Origin: Candidatus Avimonoglobus intestinipullorum | GTDB lineage: Bacteria > Bacillota > Clostridia > UBA1381 | NCBI GenBank assembly: GCA_018714645.1 | Contig: DVND01000183.1 | Span: 1-24,338, forward strand | Length of the DNA: 24,338 nt | Direction: 5' to 3' | Part shown: positions 8,289 through 17,028 of the stretch, in pieces | Numbering within the stretch: the first letter of the stretch is position 1 | Layout: each line of letters begins with the position of its first letter | Position numbers and translations under genes: made by a program | The notes under the pieces: generated by a model | Databases searched by the model: none | What the model was told of the DNA's origin: nothing | Seen by the model: the letters and a program-made list of their open reading frames with translations, nothing else

Positions 8289-11200
8289 CTATTGTTTTAT
8301 TTGCAGCAGCATCGGCGTATAGCCCTCCACCTGGAACGTCTCCGCCAGCGTTTCGCCGCTGCGCAGCTCCAAAGCGCCCGAAACAGGCGTCCCATTCACC
8401 TTGACGACGACACTGCGCCCCGCATCCCAGTCATACAGGCACAGGTTCAGCAGCAGGCCGCCATCATATTCGGTATAGCACCACTCTGTATCTGAAACGC
8501 GTGCGCCCGTTTCCGCGTCAATCAATTCCACGCTGCACATACCAAGGGCGTTCATTGCATTCCAAATTGCAGTCCCCAAGTTTTCAGCAGGTTCCAGCTG
8601 CAGCGGGTTCTCCCCTGCCTGGGCTTCGATTTGCTGTGCCTGTGATAAAATATACTGCACCGTTTCCTGGTTTTCAAACGGATTCTGGTGTACATCATAT
8701 GCAAAGCATTCGCCAATGGTAAGCACTTTCCCGCCGTTCTCAATGAAACGCTTGATGCCTTCCAGCGCTTCCGGCGTCGTGCTGACAACATTCGGCACAA
8801 CCAGCAGCTTCACCCCGGTCAGCTGATCCTGTGCAAGCATCTGCTCCGTCACAATTTTGGTGCGCTGGCCATTGTAGCTGATTGCTTCATACGCTTTATA
8901 AACACCGTTCATATGTGTTTGGGAATATACGCGCGACGGGTACGAATAGTACAGCGCCACTTCCGGCTGCACCTGCTGCATCGCCTGCATTTGTGCGCCT
9001 AGCCGGTTCAAATCCAGCATCGCTTTCCCCGTCAAAGCCACCGCGTCCGGGCGGTGCTTGATATTTCCGGAAGCGGAGTCCGTGGTCAACAGGCTCCTGT
9101 CCCATTTCCACATGGTCGTCGCACTTCTGCCATGCAGCGCCCCCTGCCATATATCCGTCGCAATGTGCGGCGCATACTGGCTGGTATACCGCTCATCCCG
9201 GTCTTCAATGACATGGTCCTCTGAATTGAATACCGGCACATTTTTAATCGACGTCAACAAATCGTACCACAGGTTTTTCACGAGCATTGTCCGGCTGCTG
9301 CCGATAAAGTTCCATGCGTCGTTGCCGTTCAAATCCGTGAACTGCGCAAACAGCTCCGGGTCTGTCCCGCGGACAATGGGCTGATCCGCTCCCGTTGATT
9401 CCGTCTGGTTCACAACCGACATAATCTTCGCGTGCAACGGTACATCCGGCGCAATCTCCCGGATCATCCCCGCCATCCATGCATGCCATTCTGCAAACAT
9501 CTTGTCGTTGAAACGCAGGTAATCATAATACATCGCCAGATTTTCATAAGTCTCCGCCAGCGGGACTGCTTCAAAGCTCTCAAAATTCTCATGCCATGTT
9601 TCATTCATCAGCGCTACATCGTCCTGATACAGCTCTCTCAAATATGCCTGCCATGCGGGTGCATTTGATGCATCCCGCCCGATGCGGTACGTGGGCTCGT
9701 TGGAAATACAAATGCTGTTGAGCGCGGGATGGTTCGCAATCTCCGGAATCAATCCCTTTAAAAACGCCTCTATTACCGCTTTTGTCTCATCAGAATAAAT
9801 ATTGTATTTCACAAACCCCGTCTGGTTCGACTGCCAGTCTTCCTCCGGTAACAGATTTGTTGGGAAATAATGCACCGACATCAATACGTCTACCGCTACA
9901 TTATTGCGCTGCGCTTCATCCAGCGCCGCAACAGTCTCCCGCTGGAACCGGTCCACATTCACCGCATACCCGTTGATGATCACCGGCTGTTCCTCAAAAC
10001 TGCCGTGCTGGATCAGGTTGTTTTTCGTCCCTTTTTCCACAATGCGGACATTGTCGATATACAACGCGTTTGTAACGTTTTCACTCATGAACATCAACTC
10101 TACCTCGGCGGTTTCCGTCGGATTATATTCATAGGTGAATTTCTTCCAGTCATAAGTGCCGGAAATGTCATTTTTACCCAAATTCCAGCCATCCGGGCGG
10201 AAGGAACATCCATTTGCGCCGTCCGCTTTTGCATAGAACGACAACGTATAGGTTTTCCCTGCTTCCAACGTGACCTTCTGGGTCAGGTTGCAGTAAACGT
10301 TAGACGCCAAACCGCTGGAATTGGAAATTTTCATGCTGTACACACCGCTCTGCGCCGTATCATCCGCGTAGGTATACGTCCCCTGCGCACCGCCCTGCCG
10401 GCTGATCTGCCATCCGCGGACGGAATCCGCAGAGCTGATATGCCCGGACATTGACACTTCAAACTGCAGCAGGTTTGCGCCGACTTGCGAAATTTCCAAC
10501 GATTCTCTGCTGGCATCCAAATAGCCCGAGAAGAACACCGGCGCTTTTGCCGTTTCGCCCGTTTTCGTATTAACGGTATCGGCAATAAACGTCTGCCCCT
10601 GTATCTCCGGTTCCCCGCCGGTATAATACACCGCGCCTGTAGGCTCCGCGGTTCCGTCCAGATAAGCCGTCAGCTGCGCCTTTGCCTCTTCATACAGCTG
10701 CACCAGGCAATCATACACATACTCCGCACGGGAGGTACGGCCGCCGTGCAAATCCTCCAAGCCATAGCCGATAAAGCGTTCTATTGTCGTAACGTCAATT
10801 TTTTCATAATCCACAGGCAGGTTTTTTGCCTCGCATTCTGCCACCAATTCCTTTAATTCCGCAAGCTGTTCCGTTTCAAAAGCGGGGAATGCCAGTTCCA
10901 GATTCTTTTTCACCGGAACCGTTTTTCTTGCCGTATAGCTTTTGCCCTCCGCCGAAACCGGGAACGCAATTTCTTTTTCTTCTTCCATCCCCGAAGTAAC
11001 TGTGGCCGGCGCCAAATAAGCGCTGTTGGCAGGAATCTGCGCTTCCTGTTCCGTTCCGTCCTCAAACTGTATCGTCACAGCCTGGTCCTCATCGGACATA
11101 TTAAAGACATACAGCTCATACTGCTCCTCGGCCTGTTCATACATGCTCTTCGGCCCGTCCACATATCCAAACACATCATACCCTTGGGCAACAGGATACA

Positions 11201-12416
11201 ATGCGGCAAATTTCTCATTTGATTTTGTTTGCCCGATCCCCTCTGTCCATTCCATATAGCCCTTCCGGCCCGAACCGTCGTTATCGTTTACCAGCAGGTT
11301 CATCAGGAATTCATCCGGTTTCCCGTCAAATTTGATTTCCCACGGGATCTGCATTTCATAATAGGTCACAGTCCCTTCCCGGGCTGCCGCCACCTTTGTT
11401 TTTTCCCGCAGCTCCAGCACCTTCGGGTCCACCGCGCCCCATTCCGTTTTTTCCAGCTCGGCGGAATAGACTTTCGCCTCGCCGCCGTCCGTCAGATAAA
11501 AACCGATCTCCATACCATAATCTTCTTCTGCGGTACCCAGCACCATCTGAATGCTGTCTCCGCGCCAATAGGTGCTCGCCTCCGGATTATTCTGGGAATG
11601 CACGTCATCGGTGACAGCGCAGGATAAGTACAAATATTCGTCATCATATGCCGCCTTGAATGTGGCAGATAAATCCGCCGCGCCCTGATAACCGGAAATC
11701 GTCGAAACACCGCCCCCGCCCTGTGGCAGGGATACAGCGCTGTATCCGTCCCATTCGCTCAGGTCCGCGTCGAGTGCAATCGATTCCCCATACAACAGCG
11801 GCATGGCGCTCTTGTCCGCGTATTCCCCTATAATCTGATCTAACGGCACTGCCGTATAGGGCTGCAATTCATCGGACAACTCCGTCTGCCCCTCTGTTTC
11901 AAAGCCGGGATTTGCCACCAGGTTCGGCTGTTTCCCCGCTTCATCCAGTTCCACATACACCTCATCAATATACACCGTTCCCCGTTTGTTCAAGTCAAAG
12001 GAAAGCACGGCGGAAATGCTGTCCTCCACATGGGTATAGACGAAATCAAACGCAGTCCAGTCATAGGTCTGCACAACCGGCAGCAAGCTCCGTTTGTTGT
12101 TCCCAATCGTGCATGTAAAATCCGATGCGCCGACAGCCTTTGCCCAAAAACGCACCCGGTAGCTTTTTCCCTGCTCCACACGCAGCTCCGTTTGGATTTT
12201 TGCAGAGGACTGGTCGGTTGTTCCCTCCAGGCATGCCGCATGTTCCCCAACACAGTAAACCATGGTATCTAACGTACAGGAGGCGCTGGCCGGGTCTTTC
12301 ACGGTTGCCGTCCAGCCATAAATTGCAGCCTGTTCCGCCTGCGCCGCAATCCCTGCCGGCAGCATCGACGCCGTCAGCGCGGCAGCAGCCAGCATACTCA
12401 GAATCCTCTTTTTCAT
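8289..12416 (-). CDS. large secreted multimodular GH42-like glycoside hydrolase (1375 aa)
   Basis: The start is set at ATG 12416 because GGAAGGAGAGG lies just upstream and a clear signal peptide follows (MKKRILSMLAAAAL, cleavage near 27). An in-frame start further upstream at 12488 would overlap the previous gene and add 24 basic residues, so it is rejected. Modules in order: a jelly-roll binding-like domain (about 30-158, ending TVYIDEVYVEL); a CBM9/DOMON-like domain (about 205-410, containing LDADLSEWDG and DEYLYLSCAVTDD); a short beta linker (to about 500); the family helical segment (about 510-590); a barrel interrupted by a second jelly-roll module (about 665-808); candidate acid/base E907 (CISNEP) and nucleophile E1066 (NSEDHVIEDR); DIWQGALHGR (1088-1097); a trimerisation-like domain (about 1150-1235); and a beta domain to the end. 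It is probably the main extracellular depolymerising or debranching enzyme of the locus. The exact linkage cleaved cannot be read from sequence. Confidence 0.8.
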   Translation of the reverse strand: MKKRILSMLAAAALTASMLPAGIAAQAEQAAIYGWTATVKDPASASCTLDTMVYCVGEHAACLEGTTDQSSAKIQTELRVEQGKSYRVRFWAKAVGASDFTCTIGNNKRSLLPVVQTYDWTAFDFVYTHVEDSISAVLSFDLNKRGTVYIDEVYVELDEAGKQPNLVANPGFETEGQTELSDELQPYTAVPLDQIIGEYADKSAMPLLYGESIALDADLSEWDGYSAVSLPQGGGGVSTISGYQGAADLSATFKAAYDDEYLYLSCAVTDDVHSQNNPEASTYWRGDSIQMVLGTAEEDYGMEIGFYLTDGGEAKVYSAELEKTEWGAVDPKVLELREKTKVAAAREGTVTYYEMQIPWEIKFDGKPDEFLMNLLVNDNDGSGRKGYMEWTEGIGQTKSNEKFAALYPVAQGYDVFGYVDGPKSMYEQAEEQYELYVFNMSDEDQAVTIQFEDGTEQEAQIPANSAYLAPATVTSGMEEEKEIAFPVSAEGKSYTARKTVPVKKNLELAFPAFETEQLAELKELVAECEAKNLPVDYEKIDVTTIERFIGYGLEDLHGGRTSRAEYVYDCLVQLYEEAKAQLTAYLDGTAEPTGAVYYTGGEPEIQGQTFIADTVNTKTGETAKAPVFFSGYLDASRESLEISQVGANLLQFEVSMSGHISSADSVRGWQISRQGGAQGTYTYADDTAQSGVYSMKISNSSGLASNVYCNLTQKVTLEAGKTYTLSFYAKADGANGCSFRPDGWNLGKNDISGTYDWKKFTYEYNPTETAEVELMFMSENVTNALYIDNVRIVEKGTKNNLIQHGSFEEQPVIINGYAVNVDRFQRETVAALDEAQRNNVAVDVLMSVHYFPTNLLPEEDWQSNQTGFVKYNIYSDETKAVIEAFLKGLIPEIANHPALNSICISNEPTYRIGRDASNAPAWQAYLRELYQDDVALMNETWHENFESFEAVPLAETYENLAMYYDYLRFNDKMFAEWHAWMAGMIREIAPDVPLHAKIMSVVNQTESTGADQPIVRGTDPELFAQFTDLNGNDAWNFIGSSRTMLVKNLWYDLLTSIKNVPVFNSEDHVIEDRDERYTSQYAPHIATDIWQGALHGRSATTMWKWDRSLLTTDSASGNIKHRPDAVALTGKAMLDLNRLGAQMQAMQQVQPEVALYYSYPSRVYSQTHMNGVYKAYEAISYNGQRTKIVTEQMLAQDQLTGVKLLVVPNVVSTTPEALEGIKRFIENGGKVLTIGECFAYDVHQNPFENQETVQYILSQAQQIEAQAGENPLQLEPAENLGTAIWNAMNALGMCSVELIDAETGARVSDTEWCYTEYDGGLLLNLCLYDWDAGRSVVVKVNGTPVSGALELRSGETLAETFQVEGYTPMLLQIKQ

Positions 12417-12449
12417 AGTCCTCTCCTTCCTTTTTATGCGCTGATGTTT

Positions 12450-12478
12450 CCGGAAGCCGCCAAAAAGACGGCTTCCGG
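12450..12478 (-). promoter_or_regulatory. strong intercistronic hairpin without a following U-tract
   Basis: In the 68-nt gap between the 614-aa and 1375-aa genes, CCGGAAGCCG (12450-12459) and its complement (12469-12478) form a perfect 10-bp stem. On the minus strand it can extend by a T-G and a C-G pair to close a TTTTT loop. No U-run follows in the direction of transcription, so it does not look like a terminator. It is better read as an RNA-stability or processing element that could set different levels for the transporter/surface genes and the hydrolases. Confidence 0.6.
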
Positions 12479-12484
12479 CCGGTT

Positions 12485-14329
12485 TCATTCAGCCAATACG
12501 CCCGCTTCACAAAGCGGCGTCATCGTGTCTGTCCCATCCAAAACAATTGCCCGTACCTCGTAAACGCCTGTATCCAGCGCCGGGATTCGGCAGGTGATTC
12601 CATAGGTTTCTCCATCCGACGACGTAGGCACATAGGCCGCCGTCGCATCCAGTTTTTTCAAGTCATACAATGCGCCGTCTTTATACAACGCCAGATAAAA
12701 TTCAAACGCTTTCCCATCTGCATACGCACTATTTTTGATTGCCGCTTCTGTATGCAGATAGTCTGTCTCATACATCGCCAAGTCAGACAGGGCGGAAATT
12801 GGCGTTGGATCCATGATTTCCCCGGTTTCATATGCGGAATAGAAATTGAACGTACAAGTCATCGTGCCGTCTTCTATTCCCTCCTCAAAGTCGCCGTTCA
12901 GCTCTGCAAACAAATTCTGCGCACCCGGGACGACCTCCAAATTGCTGTCCACCTCATACATGGTGAAATTGTCCAGGATCAATGATTCAAAATGCCTGTA
13001 AAGCCGGATTTCCATATTGCTCTTCTCACCTGTCGCCGTCACATAGGCAACCTGCTCATGCCATTGCCCGTCGTCCGGAATGACAGCCGGCCTTCCGTCC
13101 TTGCCTTCGTCTGAATAGGTTTTTCCGCCGTCAAACGAGATTTTCCCCTTTGAGAACCGGACGCCCATGGAGTCTTCCCGCGTATTATGCGCACCGTTCT
13201 TTTGCCAGTAAGACAATTTATAGGTTTTCCCTGTTTCAAACTTGAAGGATCCATTTGTTACATAAAGATAATCGCCGGGCGTGCTGGAATCGGTCATATT
13301 AGTAAGATACAGTGCCGCGCTTCCATCAACGCCAATACCGTTTTTGATATCCGCTGTTCCAAAGTTTGAACCGGATACGCCGCCGGCATTGTTCCCATAA
13401 TGTTTATACTGCCAGCTATTTAGTTTGATGTAATCGTCATAAGCAGCGGAAGGGGTTCCGCTGACTGTGATCCCGTCGCTTTCTTCGCCGTATTCGTTGA
13501 CCGTCTTGACCACATAGCTGTATTCTGTATCGTTTGTCAGGCCGGTATGTGCATAAACGTTCAAATTATACGTTGGATTGCTGAGTACCGGTTCCAGTTC
13601 CAATGCTGACAAAATCCCATCGCTGCCCACCGCATAGATCGCCGTTTCCGGCGCGGTGGTTTTCACGGCGATGAAGTTCGCGCCGTTCCGCGCGGCCACA
13701 TTGACGAAGTCCGCCTCTGCCGGCTGGGGGGAGCTCTCTTCAAAATCACCGTTTTGCAGCAATTCCTCCCCGTATCCAATGACAGTCTCGCCGTCTGTGT
13801 CATAGAGCACTTCCTTCAGGGACAGGTTGTCTGCATAAACTTCTCCGTTGCCGGCCACCTGGATTTTAAAATCCTTACTATTTTCAAACTTTGCAGCATC
13901 ATATTCAAACGTATACTCCGCATCGCACCAGGTGTTCAATTCCCCCACGATGTTCCCCAGCTGTTCCAGTTTTTTATTGCCAAACACCAAACGGACGCGC
14001 CAAGTATTTCTAGATACCCAAAACTTTCCTGTCAGGCGATAGGTTTTCCCCTGTTCCAGCGCAGCAATGTTTTGCACAGCCTGTACATTATAACCGTCCA
14101 GATCCTGCTTCCCAAACACATGGAGCGCTTTTTCCCCGCTTTGGACAAATTCCGGATCGGTTATAATTTCTACTCCCAAGTCCCCTTGTTCGACACCTTC
14201 TGGTATCTCACAAAAGGATGCCGGCCAGCCCGGAAGGGGCGTAGTAACCATCTCCGCCGATGCGGGCATCACAGCTGCGCCCATCAGCATTCCCACACAC
14301 AGGATTCCGCTTAACAATTTCTTTAACAT
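12485..14329 (-). CDS. secreted modular glycan-binding-like protein (614 aa)
   Basis: A signal peptide (1-25, ending ASA) is followed by an N-terminal jelly-roll-like module (about 30-175, with GKTYRLTGKF, FGNKKLEQLGNIV and YADNLSLKEVLYD). That module is shared with the 402-aa and 911-aa proteins of the same operon. An Fn3-like segment (about 203-293), a second jelly-roll-like module (about 305-460, with GKTYKLSYWQKNG and LILDNFTMYEV) and a C-terminal beta-sandwich (about 480-614, with LYKDGALYDLKK and IVLDGTDTMTPL) follow. No SLH domain, LPXTG motif or catalytic motif is visible. It looks like a longer paralogue of the 402-aa protein with an extra binding module. It lies 27 nt after the solute-binding protein gene, with a GGGG-type RBS. 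Role inferred: extracellular binding or presentation of the glycan. How it stays at the surface is unclear. Confidence 0.65.
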   Translation of the reverse strand: MLKKLLSGILCVGMLMGAAVMPASAEMVTTPLPGWPASFCEIPEGVEQGDLGVEIITDPEFVQSGEKALHVFGKQDLDGYNVQAVQNIAALEQGKTYRLTGKFWVSRNTWRVRLVFGNKKLEQLGNIVGELNTWCDAEYTFEYDAAKFENSKDFKIQVAGNGEVYADNLSLKEVLYDTDGETVIGYGEELLQNGDFEESSPQPAEADFVNVAARNGANFIAVKTTAPETAIYAVGSDGILSALELEPVLSNPTYNLNVYAHTGLTNDTEYSYVVKTVNEYGEESDGITVSGTPSAAYDDYIKLNSWQYKHYGNNAGGVSGSNFGTADIKNGIGVDGSAALYLTNMTDSSTPGDYLYVTNGSFKFETGKTYKLSYWQKNGAHNTREDSMGVRFSKGKISFDGGKTYSDEGKDGRPAVIPDDGQWHEQVAYVTATGEKSNMEIRLYRHFESLILDNFTMYEVDSNLEVVPGAQNLFAELNGDFEEGIEDGTMTCTFNFYSAYETGEIMDPTPISALSDLAMYETDYLHTEAAIKNSAYADGKAFEFYLALYKDGALYDLKKLDATAAYVPTSSDGETYGITCRIPALDTGVYEVRAIVLDGTDTMTPLCEAGVLAE

Positions 14330-14356
14330 TCGTTTGTCCCCGCTTTCTAAATTATT

Positions 14357-15997
14357 TTAATATAAATAATGTTCCTCCGGGTGCGCTTCCATGTATTCCT
14401 CAACAGAACGCCACAAGTCCTCGATGCCGGCGTCCAACACCTGCTGACGCAGTTCATTCAGATAGCCCAGCGCCTCTTCATCGCTGGCCGCACAATATGC
14501 CTTTTGTTTTACTTCTGTCATTCTGGAATTGGATTTGATGCTGCGGATATCTTCCACCTTCGGGTTCGCCAATTCCAAATAGCTGATGCGGGTGCCGTCC
14601 TCATAAATATATTCTGTTTTCAGCGTATCCTGCACGGCCTGCTGGTCTGCCGATATTGCTTCAACCTTATTGTATTTCTTCCCATACTGTAGGCCCGTCA
14701 GCCGCGCATAAGAACCAATGCCATGCTTATAGCGTTCTGACATATCCATATCCGCATATTCACCGATGAACTCTGCCTGGCCGGCTTCATTAATTTGATA
14801 GGATTCACCTTCAATGCCAAAGTTTGCCAGTACATACCCTTCTTCTGTGAACAGGTAGTTCAAAACTTTAATAACAGCTTCCGCCTTTTCTGACCCATTC
14901 GGGATGAACAGTACCGCACATCCGCCAGTCCCCTTCAATTTATATGTATTGGTGTTCCCATTCGCATTCTGAAGCACCGGCAACGCCACGTATTTCATTT
15001 CCGGGTTGGTCTTGTAAAGCGTATCCTTGCAATACCCGTAAATATCCAGATATTTCCCGGGTACGAGCGCGTATTTCCCTGTGGAAATCTTCTCCTGCGC
15101 CCTTGCGGAAGTCTGGCTCAAGCCCTCAATGTCCAGCAGGTTTTCTGAAAAGAGCTTTCTTAAAAACAGCGTCTGCTGATCCAGCAGCGGATTATAAAAA
15201 TCATCGCTTACCGACCCATCTTCCTTGATGTACAATCCTGAGAAGCCGCCCGCAGCATCGGTATAGCTCTTATGATATTCCCCAATGCCATTAGCGCTGT
15301 GCAGCAAGCCGCCGGCAATGACGTCGCCGCCGTTGGCATCCTTAAAGCCGCCCGCGTCGATCTGCTTCATCAGTTCATACAGGTCTTCGCTTGTTTTCAG
15401 ATTGGACACATCATAATTTAATGCCTTTAAAATATCCTCCCGGATAAACAAGCCGCTCAGATTGTCTTCAACCCGCTGCTCCAGCGGTGTTACATTGGCT
15501 GGGATAAAATAGTGTTCCCCGCCAAACGCCTCGTCCTCTAAATCATATTTGATAAAGTCGGACGCCAGCCCCTCGGACAGGGAAGGCTTGATGTTTTCGC
15601 CATATTGATCGAGAAGATCGTTCAGCGGCATGATCATTTCCTCTTTTGCCGCCTTTTTCAGAATAGTGGTTGCCGAATCGTCCATGCCCCACATCGGCGC
15701 GGATACCAAATCCGGGAAATCGCCCGATGCAAACATGGTGTTCAACCGTTCAATCTCTGTGACGTTATTGAACTGCAAATTAATTTTAACGCCTGTCTCC
15801 TCCATGATTTTTTTCAAAACCATGTTGTTGTCCGGATCTTCAGGGTCGCGTACGCTGTCCCCCTGCCATACGGATAATACGTTGATCTCTTCCACGCCCC
15901 CGCCGGACGCCTGTTGATTTTCACCGCAGCCTGCAAGCACAGTACCCATCAATACGCCCGCAAGCAGAAGCGAAACCGCTTTTTTCATGTTTTTCAT
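14357..15997 (-). CDS. ABC transporter extracellular solute-binding lipoprotein (LplA/YtcQ-like, CUT1)
   Basis: This 546-aa protein has a lipoprotein signal peptide with lipobox LAGC (21-24), so C24 is predicted to be lipidated and anchored in the membrane. The mature protein starts with a Gly/Ser-rich stretch, then an alpha/beta type 2 binding fold (EEINVLSVWQGDS, and NTMFASGDFPDLV near 110-125). Size and sequence fit the large LplA/YtcQ class of oligosaccharide-binding proteins in Firmicutes. Start: the first ATG is favoured because AAAGGGGAG lies about 10 nt upstream; a second in-frame ATG three codons later is possible. It follows the permease gene by 55 nt and presumably feeds both permeases of this operon. 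The bound sugar cannot be deduced. Confidence 0.9.
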   Translation of the reverse strand: MKNMKKAVSLLLAGVLMGTVLAGCGENQQASGGGVEEINVLSVWQGDSVRDPEDPDNNMVLKKIMEETGVKINLQFNNVTEIERLNTMFASGDFPDLVSAPMWGMDDSATTILKKAAKEEMIMPLNDLLDQYGENIKPSLSEGLASDFIKYDLEDEAFGGEHYFIPANVTPLEQRVEDNLSGLFIREDILKALNYDVSNLKTSEDLYELMKQIDAGGFKDANGGDVIAGGLLHSANGIGEYHKSYTDAAGGFSGLYIKEDGSVSDDFYNPLLDQQTLFLRKLFSENLLDIEGLSQTSARAQEKISTGKYALVPGKYLDIYGYCKDTLYKTNPEMKYVALPVLQNANGNTNTYKLKGTGGCAVLFIPNGSEKAEAVIKVLNYLFTEEGYVLANFGIEGESYQINEAGQAEFIGEYADMDMSERYKHGIGSYARLTGLQYGKKYNKVEAISADQQAVQDTLKTEYIYEDGTRISYLELANPKVEDIRSIKSNSRMTEVKQKAYCAASDEEALGYLNELRQQVLDAGIEDLWRSVEEYMEAHPEEHYLY

Positions 15998-16052
15998 ACT
16001 TGTTTGTCTCCCCTTTCATATTCTTGCGCGGGGCCGGAGCCCTCACGTTTAC

Positions 16053-17003
16053 TTACCACAAAGATGTTTCCGACAACGTTCTCGAAACCTTATTTGAAAT
16101 ATACATCAGCATCATTCCAATCACAGACTGGAACAGGCCTACCGCCGTTGCAAAGCTGTAGTGCCCCTGCCTGATACCTTCTTTCACGGTATAGGTGTTG
16201 ATTGCTTCTGACACCTCTAAATTGGTCGGCGTCTGCATCAGGTATACCTGGTCAAACCCAACGCCCATCAAACCGCCCATGTTCAGCAGCAGCCTGATGA
16301 CAATTGTCGGGAAGATACACGGAATGGTGATGGAAAGCACCTTCCTCAGGCGCCCGGCGCCATCCAGCTCCGCAGCCTCATACAATTCCTGGTCGATCCC
16401 CGTAATTGCCGCAAGGTATAGGATCGAGCCCCAGCCTGCTTCCTTCCACATGCCTAGAAGCAGGTACATCACCAGGAAATATTTCTTTTCGCCCATAAAA
16501 TAAATGGGCTCCATACCAAAAACCTTGCCAAGCATCTCATTTACCAACCCGCCGTTTGGAGAGAGCAGATTGTTAAAAATGGAAATAACAACAACCCACG
16601 ATACGAAATGGGGCAAATACGTAAAGGTCTGCACCAGCTTTTTCGTCCGTCTTGCATGTACCTCGTTGATGAGCAACGCCAGGATAATCGGCGTTGGGAA
16701 GCCGAAAACCAGGCTGGAAAGCGTCATGCGCAGCGTATTCCCAATGAGCTGCCAAAAATTATACTGGTTTACAAACTGCTCGAAATATTTGAGGCCGACC
16801 CATGGGCTCCCCAAAATGCCCTCGTTGTATTTAAAATCCTTAAAAGCCAGAAGCACTCCATACATACAGGAGTATTTAAACACAATCTGGTGTACGATCA
16901 GCGGGAGCAGGAACAGGTACAGCCATTTATAACGGACGACCAGCTTCCAAATCTCATGCCGTCTTGATAGAGCGTTTGTTTTTTGATTGATTGCTTTTTG
17001 CAT
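16053..17003 (-). CDS. sugar ABC transporter permease (LplB/YteP-like, CUT1)
   Basis: This is a 316-aa inner-membrane protein. Six hydrophobic segments are apparent, the first at about 25-48 after a basic cytoplasmic N-terminus. The EAA loop that contacts the ATPase is seen at 209-230 (EAAELDGAGRLRKVLSITIP). Length and sequence fit the LplB/YteP permease group that imports oligosaccharides with a large lipoprotein receptor. The RBS AAAGGA is about 10 nt before the ATG; an overlapping out-of-frame ATG 7 nt upstream is ignored. It sits next to its solute-binding protein, but its partner permease is about 6.6 kb away, across three surface-protein genes. No ATPase gene is seen, so a shared MsmX-like ATPase is inferred. 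Confidence 0.93.
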   Translation of the reverse strand: MQKAINQKTNALSRRHEIWKLVVRYKWLYLFLLPLIVHQIVFKYSCMYGVLLAFKDFKYNEGILGSPWVGLKYFEQFVNQYNFWQLIGNTLRMTLSSLVFGFPTPIILALLINEVHARRTKKLVQTFTYLPHFVSWVVVISIFNNLLSPNGGLVNEMLGKVFGMEPIYFMGEKKYFLVMYLLLGMWKEAGWGSILYLAAITGIDQELYEAAELDGAGRLRKVLSITIPCIFPTIVIRLLLNMGGLMGVGFDQVYLMQTPTNLEVSEAINTYTVKEGIRQGHYSFATAVGLFQSVIGMMLMYISNKVSRTLSETSLW

Positions 17004-17028
17004 TTTCCATAATTCCTTTCTGTGCTGC

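Noticed and set aside
12417..12488. Upstream start at 12488 for the 1375-aa hydrolase
   Set aside because: It would place 24 basic residues in front of a perfect signal peptide, overlap the previous stop and ignore the strong RBS at 12420-12430.
15998..16052. Small GGGC/GCCC hairpin between the permease and binding-protein genes
   Set aside because: The stem is only about 4 bp with no U-tract, too weak to call as a terminator or regulatory element.
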